Of a stretch of 64,000 bases of DNA, positions 1 to 11,826 are shown piece by piece (positions within the stretch are counted from its first letter, which is position 1; each line of letters starts with the position of its first letter). The stretch lies in assembly GCA_025667525.1 (NCBI GenBank), contig CM046882.1, forward strand, positions 545,922,630 through 545,986,629, given 5' to 3'. The translations under genes were made by a program, and so were the position numbers. Source of the DNA: Glebionis coronaria (taxonomy: Eukaryota; Streptophyta; Magnoliopsida; Asterales; Asteraceae). A model generated the notes under the pieces. The model worked only from the letters and a program-made list of their open reading frames with translations, searched no databases and was not told where the DNA came from.

Positions 1-3000
1 ATCATAATGATCATGGATTAAAACATGTAAAATAGGATACAAAATTAAATAACAGAAAAATAAACGAAATCCAATCTTTATTTCATCAATTCAATAATGT
101 CTCACATCCTTTATCCAAATACTAAAAATAGATCAATGCATAAAACTGGTACATGCATCATGCCTCTAGTAATGACATTCATACTTGTTTGGCAAAGCAT
201 AAAATAACCAATCTTGACCTATTGGAATTTTGAGAATACTTTCTTCAAGAATTCAATTCATTGAAACTCTTGTACATGTGCATCCAAACAATTTGATATT
301 GCCACATAGTATCAAAATTGTGAAACATCCTTGATCACCAATTTCCTAAACTTCCAAAAACACATTTGAAGTTCAAAGTATTCTAATTCTTTAATGTATA
401 ATGCAACTTTAATCAACATGTCATCTCCAAAAGATCCCATGACTAATATTGTGTGTTACCTCAATTATATCTTTTCAAGTTTTACAACTTGTCATAAAAG
501 ATATAAATACGTTACCTTTAATATCTATTATGTAATGTTTGATTCCAACCAAAACCTTCAAGTTTGTTGGCTATGATAATTTGCACAACGATTGACAAAT
601 TATTCATCTATAGAATATGGAAGCCGATCCAAGATTTAGGATGTTATTCTATTTCCAAACATATTCCTTCAGAATATTCATTACACAAGTTATTTAATAA
701 CTTCTTAAATAGATTAATATATTCAAATCATCATGTATTTTAAGCATGATATAAATACAACACGACACACATGAAAATTTCTCAAACCAGATTTAGATTT
801 CTTCATGTCCTAAATATCCACGTAAACATACTACATGGCATATTACGTTGTATTTCCACCGCATAAATAAATAAATTTATTTGTTCCAAGGTTATGTATA
901 TCTTATTTCCTAAATCTTCAAAGTAAAGTTTCATCTCAAATCTAAACCAAATCAACATTTAATTTGAATGAAAACTCAATTTCTTACATGTCTATTTGAC
1001 ACATATAATTTAAGAAATATACTCCCACTAGCTTTTAGGAATACTCAGAAACCATCTTATTCAATTTTAAATCCAATCTTGGATTTTCAAATTAAACATA
1101 AGAATAATCTCCTAGATGCATGCTTTTATCATTCATGGATAATTGCATTTTGTACTTTTCCAAAGATTTATATTTTGAAGTAATAAACTCATTTCGATTA
1201 CTTAAGTCCTTTCTCAAGTAGTCATTCAAGAAATAGTTCATACATATCCAAATTTGTCAATTAAAATATGACCATCAAAATCTTTATATATTTAATGTAT
1301 TTAGGAAAGAATACTCAATCACAATTAATTACTTAAATGTGACTAATAATCTATTCACAATACATACATTAAATATGTGTACAATTTTGTCCATATAATT
1401 TCGACACAAAGATTAAACCACTATAATTGGCGTTTTTTTCTTCCTTTGACGAAACTTATCTTCAATTTCTAGTCAAACTATTTAAGATAACCCAAAACCG
1501 AAATTTGATTATCTTGTTGGACAACATCTATAACAATATTTGGTAATAAATCATAACAATTATTTGTAACTCATAATTCTCAGCATATAAATCGCATATC
1601 CGAGATATCCTTACGGACCTATGACATAAATTCCTTTATCTTGAGGTTTAGCATTTACACGCCTACCTCATGATAATTACTAGTGTATTTTAGAAGATCA
1701 TGCATCTTGTAATTTTATCTTTCAAGATCAAAACTCCCACTTGCTTTTAGTAACTTAAAATTACTCTTTAAATACATAGCAAATAGATCAACACTCCAAT
1801 GTTATCTATATGGGACATTACAAAACACAATGACAGTTCCATACCATTTATTTTCTAAACAATCCACTTCATAAGTAGTTTAGCAAAATCCGAACTCCAT
1901 TTAAGATATAACGTGATTCATCACATTCCATATATAATGGTATCTTATTAATCTTCTTAGATCAAGTCATACTCAACTTTATAACCTTGATTTCTTTTGG
2001 AATAAAGGAAGATATAGTTATCTTGAATCAAACATCACCATCATATTGAGAATTTTGATTCTCCTAATGAACATACCATAACAATGATGTATTTCATTTA
2101 GGGAAATATTGTAAGTCAATCTTAACAATATTTAAGATAAATATATCTTTAGGCTTACCTATATACCAACTAAATCATCTTAATGGTATAATAGATTTCC
2201 TAACTATTTTGCATGCTTTATAACTCAAGTACTTTTAATACAAAGTCACTTCATAAAAGTTATAAGTCCATTACACGTTACATGTATATGTCTTCAGTGA
2301 AATAGAGACAATACATTAACGTCTTACTTTATATTATACGTCTTCCAAGACTTTATGTTTGTGACTTTATACAATAAATCATAAACATGTATAGCTAAAG
2401 TAAATCATGAACACCACTAGGTTTCATTCATCTTTTCAAGTTAATTCACTCATATACTATTATATGAACACCACTAGGTTTCATTAGTAGTATAAGAGTA
2501 CTCTATGTATCTTATGTCATTCCAGGAATTTGTCCATTTTAAGAAACTCCAAAACATTCCACGCCCGATCTTACGACATGTGGATATTTTACCCTTTAGT
2601 TTACAATTTAGTCCAAGATCTTACATGACTAAATCAAAACAACAAGTGTTTCTTAAAGTGAATGATATATATACTTTTAAGTAGTCTTTTAATCATATTG
2701 ACACATGATCTAAATATTAATTAGATTGTTAGTCTCTTATCTTAAAGACAAGAGAATCATATCTTTATGAGTTGTTTCTTGCACACAATGTTCATTTCTC
2801 CCACTTGTGCATGGAACAACCTCATATATAAGATAAACATCACGTCTAACGTTCGTCTATACAAAATATGATTGTGCCACATATATTAGCTTTTACAAGT
2901 AGATGTAGAACCACTTAATCAACAAGAATCAGTACATAACTATCTTTGAAGATATTAGTGTCAACAATTCGAAAGTAATTATCTTAGGACATACTAAAGA

Positions 3001-5279
3001 TAACATGAGTTATTACCACGACAACAAAGCTTGTAACTCCCACTGACTTAGAGAATGTTTTAACAGACTCAAAATCAGTAATACAACACAATTCTCCCAC
3101 TGAACTTGACAACATTGAAAATGTTTCATAATCGGTGAAAATAATTAGTGTTGTGTTTACTTTCTTACACTTTTGAAAAACACATTCGTAACAATTACTT
3201 ATAGTGTTTAAGAGTGTACTCTACTTCGTAAATGATGACTTACCCATCAAATGCTTTTTAACTTTAAAGACTTGACATGCAATTTCTTCCTTAATAGGTC
3301 TACCAACCCTACAATGGTATGTAGTGCCTATAAGTGGTCAAAGCACAACTACTAGACAAATATGCTAGTTTGCCTTATAACCAATTAGCGGTAACTTTTA
3401 ATAACTCAAAATATGCACTTTTCTTAACTATTAAAATTTGCTATGAGTTACGGATTTGAATTTGGCATTTCTAAAATCCTTATTACTCCTTTTTTACTCA
3501 TGAAAAAGAGTTTTAGGTTTATCTTTCATTTGTAAATTGACTCTATCCTCAACCATACGGTTTGTAGATCAATAAATGAATAAACCACGTTTACGGTGTA
3601 ACGTTGCATTAATACATTTGCAAAAGAATTTACAAAATTCAATTTTTAGTATTTTCGATAATACCATTCAAGAAAATAAAATTACCCCGGTAATAATAAC
3701 CATAGTATTTTCCTTGAAAACTAGAATCCAAATTGACATAATTTCATCACATCAGTTGATCTGCTAGCAATGAAAGTATTCAAGATGGTAACTTGTCGAA
3801 CAATGATTGACAAACAAATTTTCAATTTCTAAACATTTAAGGGATTTACATTGCCAAAAGTCATTTTGCATTGTAAACATGTTTCATCCCTTCTTTATGC
3901 CTTAAGTTTCCAGATCTCACTGAGTAACTCAATTAAGTCGACTAATCTAAAGAACGTAAAACCTTCATGTGCAATCTTATTCAGTCATGAAGTTTTCTCT
4001 CCATTACAACATCGTCCGATATCTTATATGACGACAATTGTAACTTCAAGTGTTCGTCAATTAGAGGGCATATGACTTAAATTTTCGGGTATAGATTTTG
4101 GTGTCAAAATCATGTATGGAGAAGCATGCATACATCTCCATAACATAAGTTTAATAAAACCGTTTAGTAAACTTTTTGGTGAGACTAAAAGTTCATCATA
4201 TATTTGTAAGTTGAGGTATTGGTTAAACCAATTAAAGATTTTACACACAACTAAATTCACAACGTACTTTTTCTAGAACTCAGCTAAAGCACAAAGCAAT
4301 AACCTTATTCATTGTGTTTCGGATGTGAATTAATGTAGTTAAATCAACCTTAAAGAATTATACCAATAACAACCGTAGGTAATTCCAATTTTGACGCACA
4401 GGCGAGCCGGGAATTTGGTCAGCGCTGAAGCATAACACCTCCTTCCTTAACCGGGTACATGACCAGCGGTGCGTAATACCCACTTTATAGTTTGTCAAAA
4501 TTGAGTAGGCCGTTAAGTTGCTATTGCAATTCTAATCAACGCAAATCATATGTAATTTAGATCTCAAAACAATTCATTTATTTAATATGATTTAGTCCAC
4601 ATTAATTTTTCTTGTAAAAAATTACCCTTGTTTACAACATACAATCAAAACAAAACGTATGAAAACAAGTAGGTACAAAAAAAAAACTAAATCATAAACA
4701 CATAATAACAATTTATATGTGCAATAAATAAATCAAATAGCCACATGCATACGATTTATTCAATAAATAATATCAAATCTAGGTTTTTATATTTATATAA
4801 AAGTCTTCCCTAATTTTAGATTTATTGAATCAAATAAAGCATGTATAAAAAAAACGTAACAATTACCACATAAAACATATGATCCATGAAAAACATGCAT
4901 GTTCATCATGGATCTCCCACATATCTTAACAATTAAATCTCTATGGATCGAAACATGAATTTACATAACATAACAATTAATCATGCAATTCATCAAAATT
5001 CCACCCAAATCACTTAACAATTAATGAAATCACTACGGATCGTAACCACGCATGACATAACAATTAATTCATGCATACATCTAAAGTTAATTACCATGTA
5101 ATTTTAGGGTTTACAAAAAATTTTTTTTTTTTTAATAAAAAAATTCGGCATAGCCGATTTTAAAAATAATAAAAAAAACCCTAATTTTTATAAAACCTAA
5201 AAAACAACATGTAATTTTTAACACAAATCAATATTAGTTAAAAAACTTTAGATCTTGATAATTATAATCATGTTAAAAC

Positions 5280-5293
5280 GGCTCTCGATGCCA
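5280..5293 (-). other. Primer-binding site (initiator Met tRNA-like)
   Basis: Read on the minus strand the site is TGGCATCGAGAGCC, one base from the LTR end. It matches the usual TGGTATCAGAGC site with a few changes, which fixes the orientation of the element as leftward. Confidence 0.6.
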
Positions 5294-5294
5294 C

Positions 5295-6189
5295 TGTTGG
5301 TTTATATAGTACATAACAATTATTTAAAACCCTAATATGGATCAAAGAACGCATAGCGGAAGCGATTAACAAGATCATTAATTTAACACAATTATAATTA
5401 ATCAAGATTAGGGTTACATACCTTTATCCTAGCATGATCCACAAGACGACGGAACGAACGGCAACTAGGGTTTATCACGAACACCACCAAGAATATAATC
5501 TAAAGGAAGATTATATCACGCTCTTGTACACACGTAATACGGCGAGTTAACCGTGAGTCTAGCACGAACAAACCGAGCTTCAACGCTTATGGAATATCTA
5601 CCCAATAACCCTAGAGAGGGGCTAGGACTAGATAAAATAGACTTAATCGAAAACCAAACGAAACCCTAATTGGGGTTGTTTGGCCGGCGATCAAGAGGGA
5701 CAAGAAAGAGGGATGGGGTTAAAAAATTATGAAGGCCTTGGATGTTTATATAGGCTTAACAAAACTTGTTTTCCAAGCTAAACACCAATTAGGAAAGAAA
5801 ATCTTTCCTCCTTCCTTTTTCCTCCTTTAGGCCGACGCCCCATAAGGCCCAATTAGGGCTTCCGGAACTTTTCCGTTTTCCTTCTTTTAGCTTCTATTTA
5901 ATTCCATAACGGTCGTTATAACTTAACTTTTATTTATCAACGATCGTTAGTTAAGCTTTGGTTTGATTTAATAAATATATATAAAATAAATTTAATAAAT
6001 AAATTAACCCTTTACGTTATGTGTGCAATCCCATGATCCCGAGTTCGATCCTATCTCACGACTATTAATTTTAAGTCCATAAACTTTCAGAAGAGACACA
6101 CGCTCAGTTGTCCCAGTAAAGTGGCACCTGAACCTACAAATTCTTGGTTGAATGGGCGTTATTAGGATAAATCTGGCATATTAACAACA
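5295..6189 (-). repeat. 5' LTR of the degenerate Copia element
   Basis: This 895-bp block begins TGTTGG and ends CAACA, a five-base terminal inverted repeat typical of LTRs. A TATA-like box (CCTATATAAAC on the minus strand) lies at about 5745-5754. The base after the LTR starts the flanking DNA (GTATC at 6190), which is the candidate target duplication. The partner LTR is outside the window, so the boundaries rest on the terminal dinucleotides and the adjacent PBS. Confidence 0.7.
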
Positions 6190-7454
6190 GTATCGGCATA
6201 TTACGTTTTACATTAAATTGTTTATTACACTTCTTATTATTCTTGTCATGTAATTTGACCCTTAAAATTCAAGTCTTGACTCTTTCTTTGTTACTATAAA
6301 TTTGACAGTTTCTTGTATACCGGAGATTTCTGTGACATGTACATCGGAGATTATGCCCTATGAAATAAGAGTAAAACAGAAATCGGATAAAATGCGGTCA
6401 ATATGATGAGAAGGTGCTGAGTTATGCATTATTTCTACCATCGTAAATGAGCAATTGGTTAAGATAGTTATGACATCCTGCTTTCAAGAACGAAGACACG
6501 AAAAAGAGATTTGTTATCGAACTTTAAGTAGAGGTTAAGTCGTTACACTTTCGCGAGTTGCAGAAAAATTTTGTGTAATCTCGTCTCATTAGCATGTTGT
6601 TTGAGCTGTATCTACCTTTAAAAACACACAAGTAATATGAAAATGTAGCTTGTATGAATCAACTATTGGTAGAGTATTTATAGAAAAGAATGATGTAATA
6701 TTTCTGTAATATATGTATGTGATAGTTACTAAGAGCATACGCATGACACTGCAAGTGGATGTACTTTAGTTAGTGTATCTCGAGTTGACCGTTCATCTAA
6801 ATATGTGCTACATGACATATCATGGCATTTACTTTCTTACATAGTACATAGCTACACTTGATTTAAATATTAAAGTAGTTTTTGCAAATTTAAGACATTA
6901 ACAGAACACTAACAACTAAAATGAAATTACAAATGGTGGTTTTTGAACTTAAAGAAGTGCTTATAAAAAGATGTACAAAGGGGGTTCAAGATTCGATAGA
7001 AAAATAAAGGTGAAACATGCATTAATATGGCTTTAAGGAAAAAAGTACTTACCTATTCTAAGATTTAGGTCATTTAGATGCAAATTTAGTATCGGAGAGG
7101 TATATTTATTTTGTTTTAGTGTCACTTTAGAAAGGCTTTTCTAGACCTTGTTTTACAATTGTACTTGGGGGTAAATAAATTTGTCAACTATGGAGTAAAA
7201 TATTCAAACAATCAAGGGAGGAAGAGTGAGAATTCACTTGTCATCCAAAGGCTAGCCTGTTGGTAAACACTTAGATTCGAAGTTACACTAGTTATTGCAG
7301 CGTGTATTTGCCATACAAAAAAAACAGAAGCGGCCCAAACAGTGGGAATAACCCAGTTAGAAAAAAGTATCAACTAGCTGGTGATACAAGTGAAGAGTTG
7401 CTGACAATCCACATCAAATGACAGTATGAATAACAAACGTTAAACTATAGATCG
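6190..7454. other. Intergenic, no gene seen
   Basis: A/T-rich DNA between the Copia LTR and the U2 gene. I see no open frame with recognisable content, no RNA gene and no clear repeat. The part next to the U2 3' end should contain its 3'-end formation signal, which I could not place confidently. Confidence 0.5.
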
Positions 7455-7652
7455 GAGGGGTGCACCAAGCCAAGGCAGTAGTGCAACGCCAAGGCGACAC
7501 ATGAAGAACCCCAGCAGCAAGCTACTGTGGTGGGTTCTTCTCTCATAAAAAATAAGATTAATATCGAGTGAGCCGATGGATCACATATCAGATATTAAAC
7601 TGATAAGAACAGATACTACACTTGATCTTACCCAAAAGGCCGAGAAAGGTAT
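7455..7652 (-). ncRNA. U2: U2 spliceosomal snRNA, full-length copy
   Basis: The minus strand from 7652 starts ATACCTTTCTCGGCCTTTTG, the conserved plant U2 5' end. It continues through the intact branch-site recognition stretch (GTGTAGTATCTG), the stem IIa region, a Sm-type site (TTATTTTTTATG) and the 3' stem-loops, ending in GGTGCACCCCTC. The length of about 198 nt matches plant U2 (about 196 nt). U2 pairs with the intron branch point and with U6 in the spliceosome. Against the usual plant sequence I see GGC to GGG at about position 22 (next to the U2/U6 helix I segment) and a C-T mismatch in stem IIa where the second copy in this window can pair. It may therefore be a variant or an early pseudogene. 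It is preceded by a textbook USE and TATA box. Confidence 0.9.
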
Positions 7653-7678
7653 GCTTATTCCAATACCAGACCTTTGTT

Positions 7679-7728
7679 TTTATACTCAACCCTCCTTGTT
7701 TGTTTAGCTCACCCAGGCGATGTGGGAC
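7679..7728 (-). promoter_or_regulatory. U2 snRNA promoter: USE plus TATA, Pol II spacing
   Basis: The upstream sequence element GTCCCACATCG (minus strand, 7718-7728) matches the plant consensus RTCCCACATCG exactly. The TATA box (TATAAA, 7679-7684) lies 27-32 bp upstream of the U2 start at 7652. The gap between the two elements is 33 bp, the spacing known to direct RNA polymerase II at plant snRNA genes. The same arrangement is found beside the split U2 copy (39837-39886). Confidence 0.85.
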
Positions 7729-7852
7729 TGATACAAATCCATTTCTATTTGCTTGCACTTTCTGCATTCTTTGCACACAAGATTTTAAACAGTGATATAC
7801 ATTGATTTGAGTTACACGATAACCACAGTCATACACTATACATGATACTTCC

Positions 7853-9724
7853 CGTGCCCCAACTCAAACTCACTAGAGAAACTGTGAGATGCATTTTTTC
7901 CTGAAGCAAAATAGACGATAAAATTAAGTTAAATAGTGACAGAAATAACTAATGTTGGTAACAGTAAAGGAAAGAAAGAGGGGTGGGGTTGTGTTGGCTG
8001 AGGAGATTTGCGAGGCTCTACGACATAGTCGGAACTGGAAGAGGATTGCATAGAAACAACCTATCATAGATTCACCAAGGTATATAAATCAACTCATGTT
8101 GCTTCTGGTACCCAAAACAATCATTCATTTGAAGACGTTGTAAATGATATAGAGTTTTACAAAGATAGGATTTGTAAGTACCACGTGGACACTGTGTGAT
8201 TTAAAAACTCAGTTGGGACTAATTAAACAACGATTTTTCATTTTCTTGTTCACGCGGGAGTGCGGGAGTTAGACATGGCAGAAGGAATCACATATTACAT
8301 AACAAAGGGGTTCTTTTAACTAGGCTGAAAATTGAAGCAAACACACAAACAACAAGTGGCAGGATTCGTTAGGAACTATTGAAAGAATCATAACGTTTTC
8401 ATCAACAGGTTTAGATATTGCTGCTCCCAAGTTGCACGATCGAGCTTAAACCGTTTCATAAGCATTGGAATTGGAGCATTTTTAAGTGCATGTTCTTCTG
8501 TGTGTATGCAGCAAGATCCTAGAGGTAGCAAACATCTTCAACATTGTTGAATACAGTACAATTTAAGAGCTTTTTGCGAAATAAACAACAGTATCAACAT
8601 ATTTAAGTCAGTTTCTTGATGTGGTGTGCACTGCAGCTAGGTACTTGAACTATTTAAGTCAGTTTCTTGATGTGGTGCGCGCTGCAGCTAGGTACTTGAA
8701 CTAAACAGAACTACAAGAAGTGAATGAGATTTGCAAGGAGGTTCGTTTATGTGGCTTAGTTGACAGTTGACACAAGAAATTGATACACATTCTATAATAG
8801 AGGAGTACACAATTAGTTCATCACTAAACAACAGTGTGAAAGGTCAAACTTACCAAGATAGCTATAATGCAAAAGTAATACTAGTAACTCTTCTTAAATT
8901 TGATTGTTTATGAGAGATATACTAGCAATACCTATCAGCACCTAACCACTTGTAGTAGCACGACAAACCATATCTGGTAAAATGAATGACAGAGTTTGGT
9001 TTACGTATCCTTTGGAGACCTATTAGATTTCACATTTTTTGGTACAGAGTTATAAATACCTGCCAAATCTGATTTCACTAGCCACTCAATGCAGGCAACA
9101 ATGTAACTACACTCATCCCCAAACCATCCGTCATTGATACGAGTTATAGATACCTGCCAAATCTGTTATGACGGACCACCAAAAATATGCAGGTTCTGAC
9201 ACGAACGCATTTACAAGTATAGACCAGCCTACATGGCCAAATCATATTTTCTACTTGTGATTTTTACGCTGAGTTGCTGGTTAGGATGTACTTTGGAGCC
9301 TCGTACCAGCGTTTTTGTGGTCTAGAATTATCGAAGGTTTTCTTAATTTATGTGGCGTTCAACTTGGTTAAGGGTTCAAACTCCACATGGGACAAAGGTG
9401 TACCTTGGTGGTTATTTGTTAGGTATAAGAAGTTAAAAGAAACCAATCCGAGTCGCCTCGTCTTTGGATCTCAATTACATTGTCCTTGAAGAGTATCTTT
9501 TATATGAAATCGGGATAGATGCATCAGTCATGAAATTAATGCATAATCACTTGTGATACATAGTAACTGGAACTTCCTTGTAGCTACATGTCATCGAGCA
9601 ACTTGTTATTCAGGGTACCTCAAACACAATGGCCATTTAGATAATATTTTTTCCTCTAAATATCATTTGCTTAAAATCAAAGGCATGCTCAGGAGAAACA
9701 TGCCTGTTGCAACGTCTATATCAT
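7853..9724. other. Intergenic, no gene seen
   Basis: The first ~190 bp upstream of U2 match the sequence upstream of the split copy at 39811-39982, so the duplicated unit included the promoter. Beyond that I recognise no gene. Two local duplications are visible: a 51-bp tandem pair at 8600-8701 and a phrase around TACCTGCCAAATCTG at about 9059 and 9151. Confidence 0.5.
8600..8701. repeat. 51-bp tandem duplication (two copies)
   Basis: Unit 8600-8650 is repeated at 8651-8701, differing only in the TGTGCACTG versus TGCGCGCTG stretch. No coding content is evident. Confidence 0.85.
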
Positions 9725-10642
9725 TGTTGAAGCAAATTTCCGAGAAGCTTCTTCAGCCCTGATCCTTCGGGTATCTTAAGGCTAATCCTTCTAATGAAGC
9801 CTTGGCTTGCTCCCTCAGAGTATCTTGTGGCTACTCCTTCCTTATGAAGCCCTAGCTTCCTTGTTCAGAGTTCCTTAGTCTAGCCCTTAGTCTCTTAGGC
9901 TGAAATAAGAAAGAACACTGTTAGCTCGCCTCGGGGTTTGAATCCGAGACCAACTCCGGCGTGAGAGTAAGTATGTGGTTCTAGTGAGTGATAATTCTAG
10001 AGAGAGAGAGTAAGTAGTGAAGTGTGTGTGTAGAACTTAACCTTTGTTCCTGGAGGAACATCTCCTTTTATACTACTTGGAGGTGGCTACAAGACACACG
10101 AATTGTGGAGTCAATGTAGGAGCAGCACCTAAATAGCTGATGAGCACCAGGTCTATCCTTCGTGGTCAGAGTTGTCCTCATGCTTCTCTAGTACTCGTCG
10201 TGGTCCAGTCTGTACCATTCTTACATCATCGTACTATGTAGACTAGGTGCAATCGTCCTTCCTCCGATGGAGGTTATGCTCCATGTGCATAGGACTAGCC
10301 TTGTCTGGGTCTAGCCTTGTCTGGGTCTAGCCTTGTCTGGGTCTAGCCTTGTCTGGGCCTAGCCTTGTCTGGGCCTAGCCTTGTCCGGGTCTAGCCTTGT
10401 TTGGGTCTAGCCTTGTCTGGGTCTAGCTCTTGTCTGGGACTAGCCTTGTTCGGGCCTAACCTTGTCTGGGTCTAGCCTTGTCTGGGTCTAGCTCTTGCCA
10501 TTGTCTCTGGACCTAGGGTGCTCTTCATCACCCCAACTATTCCAGTGAGCTGTTCTGGCCTAAGATAGTTTTGCTCATGGAGCATTAGGAATTAGTTGTA
10601 CTTTGTCTCACCTTAAGCATGGGGTGAGACTATACCTCATCA
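9725..10642 (-). repeat. 3' LTR of the Tat element
   Basis: 918 bp, TGTTGAAG...CTCATCA, closely matching 29959-30904. A minus-strand TATA box (GTATAAAAGG) sits at about 10064-10073. The polypurine-like stretch ACTGGTGGGACA follows on the interior side (10643-10654). The LTR contains a 16-bp minisatellite. Confidence 0.93.
10302..10500. repeat. 16-bp minisatellite in Tat 3' LTR
   Basis: About 12-13 imperfect copies of TCTAGCCTTGTCTGGG in tandem. The right LTR carries the homologous array with a different pattern of variants and similar copy number. Confidence 0.9.
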
Positions 10643-10812
10643 TGTCCCACCAGTCTAGTATCAACTTATTCCTTTAGTTAATGCTAGACTCAGAGTAGAA
10701 ATATAAGTTCCTCTCTGCCCCTTTTTCTTTTAATTATATTTTTTTACAAGAAAAACGAGCTTCGTCTTTTTCTGTCTTTCGATAGAGGGCCACTCTCAGT
10801 CGAATTACTTTA

Positions 10813-10858
10813 TGGGCCCACAAAGCCCATTTTAACTATCCACCTTTCCTTATAAATA
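10813..10858 (+). promoter_or_regulatory. Candidate antisense promoter inside the Tat element
   Basis: On the plus strand, a run containing ATGGGCCCAC and AAGCCCAT (site II/TCP-like motifs) is followed by CTTATAAATACAAG, a good plant TATA box at 10851-10858. Together they face the Transposase_28-like gene whose ATG is at 11543. This is the layout of an ordinary Pol II promoter, placed between the 3' LTR and the antisense gene. Function is inferred from motifs only. Confidence 0.5.
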
Positions 10859-11136
10859 CAAGCACTCATATTTATTTTTACACATACACTTTTCACAATC
10901 CACCCCTTGCCTTCATCTTCTTTTTGTTATTCCTCCAGCGGCGGCTCCCTCTGGGGTTTCGTCCGGTGCTCCCCTTTTAGGAAATCTGCTCCTTCGGTTA
11001 AATCTGATCCTCCGTCTAGGGTCTCCTTCGGTTTTGGGAAGGGAGGTTTGTTCCTTCGGTTCGAATCTGCTCCTTCGGATCGAATATGCTCTTTCGGATC
11101 GAATATGCTCCTCCGGTTTTGGGGTGTAGAGGTTTG

Positions 11137-11470
11137 CTTGTCCGGTCGCTTGCTCATCCGGTTTTGGAGGGGTGTTGTTCGTCCGGTCGATTTGCTCGTC
11201 TGGTTTTGGTGACAAAGGAATTTGCTCGTCCGGTTTTGGAGGGGCATTGCTCGTCCGGTCGATTTGCTCCCCCGGTTTTGGTGGCAGAGGAACTTGCTCG
11301 TCCGGTTTTGGAGGCAGAGGGATTTGCTCGTCCGGTTTTGGAGGCAGAGGGATTTGCTCGTCCGGTTTTGGAGGGAAGAGGTAGTTCGTCTGACGCTTGC
11401 TCATCCGGTTTTGGATTTGCTCGTCCGGTTTTGAGTTTGGCTTTGGCTCCTTCTGTTTTTGACTTGCTCA
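11137..11470. repeat. G/C-rich ~30-bp minisatellite
   Basis: Tandem imperfect units built on TTGCTCGTCCGGTTTTGGAG, about ten copies, some with an extra half unit. Several frames stay open on both strands through the array; the minus-strand reading gives repeated KPDEQ(I/V)PLPP peptides. I take these frames as a by-product of the repeat rather than a gene. The array lies between the antisense promoter and the antisense ATG, so it would be in the 5' leader or a first exon. Confidence 0.8.
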
Positions 11471-11826
11471 CCCGGTTTGCTCCTTCGTTAGGACAAGGGA
11501 GCTTCTCTTAGGTATTATATCCATTCCTTTTTCTATTTATTTATGGCTAAAAAGGATATGCACCTTCACACTTCTGAGTTAGGAAATAGGGAGTTTAAAG
11601 ACTTAGTTATTAAGTATAAAATCCCTTTGAGCTTACACCCTCGCTTGCCTGACTCCAATTTTCGGATGATAAACCTTCCTGCTGGGGATACTGCTATTGG
11701 CATTTACCATAAGATTTTTTATTTATCGGACGTTAGGATCCCTTTCTCCACCTTCCTTCTAGATGTTATTAGACATTATAAGGTTCATATATCCCAGCTG
11801 GTTCCCTTGGGTTTGTGCAAGGTCAC

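Larger units (their letters stand above)
1..6189 (-). mobile_element. Degenerate Copia-type LTR retrotransposon, truncated by window edge
   Basis: The element is read on the minus strand, so its 5' LTR is the right-hand block at 5295-6189 and its 3' LTR lies left of the window. A primer-binding site resembling the initiator-Met tRNA complement abuts the LTR. The interior (1-5294) is A/T rich and holds no long open frame; short phrases such as CTCCCACT recur, and a block containing CACTAGGTTTCAT occurs twice (about 2416 and 2471). I cannot recognise gag or pol domains, so the interior is either badly mutated or belongs to a non-autonomous derivative. The Copia assignment rests on the PBS and the LTR ends (TGTTG...CAACA) and is an inference. 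The TSD cannot be checked because only one end is present. Confidence 0.65.

Noticed and set aside
394..4260. Short frames of 60-75 codons in the first 5 kb
   Set aside because: They are A/T-rich chance frames in the interior of a decayed Copia element, with no recognisable domain.
6030..6050. GAGTTCGATCC as the T-loop of a tRNA gene
   Set aside because: No acceptor stem, D-arm or anticodon arm fits around it, and it lies inside the Copia LTR.
10907..11511. Overlapping 70-163-codon frames on both strands
   Set aside because: They are produced by the ~30-bp G/C-rich minisatellite. The peptides are simple repeats and several frames are open at once.
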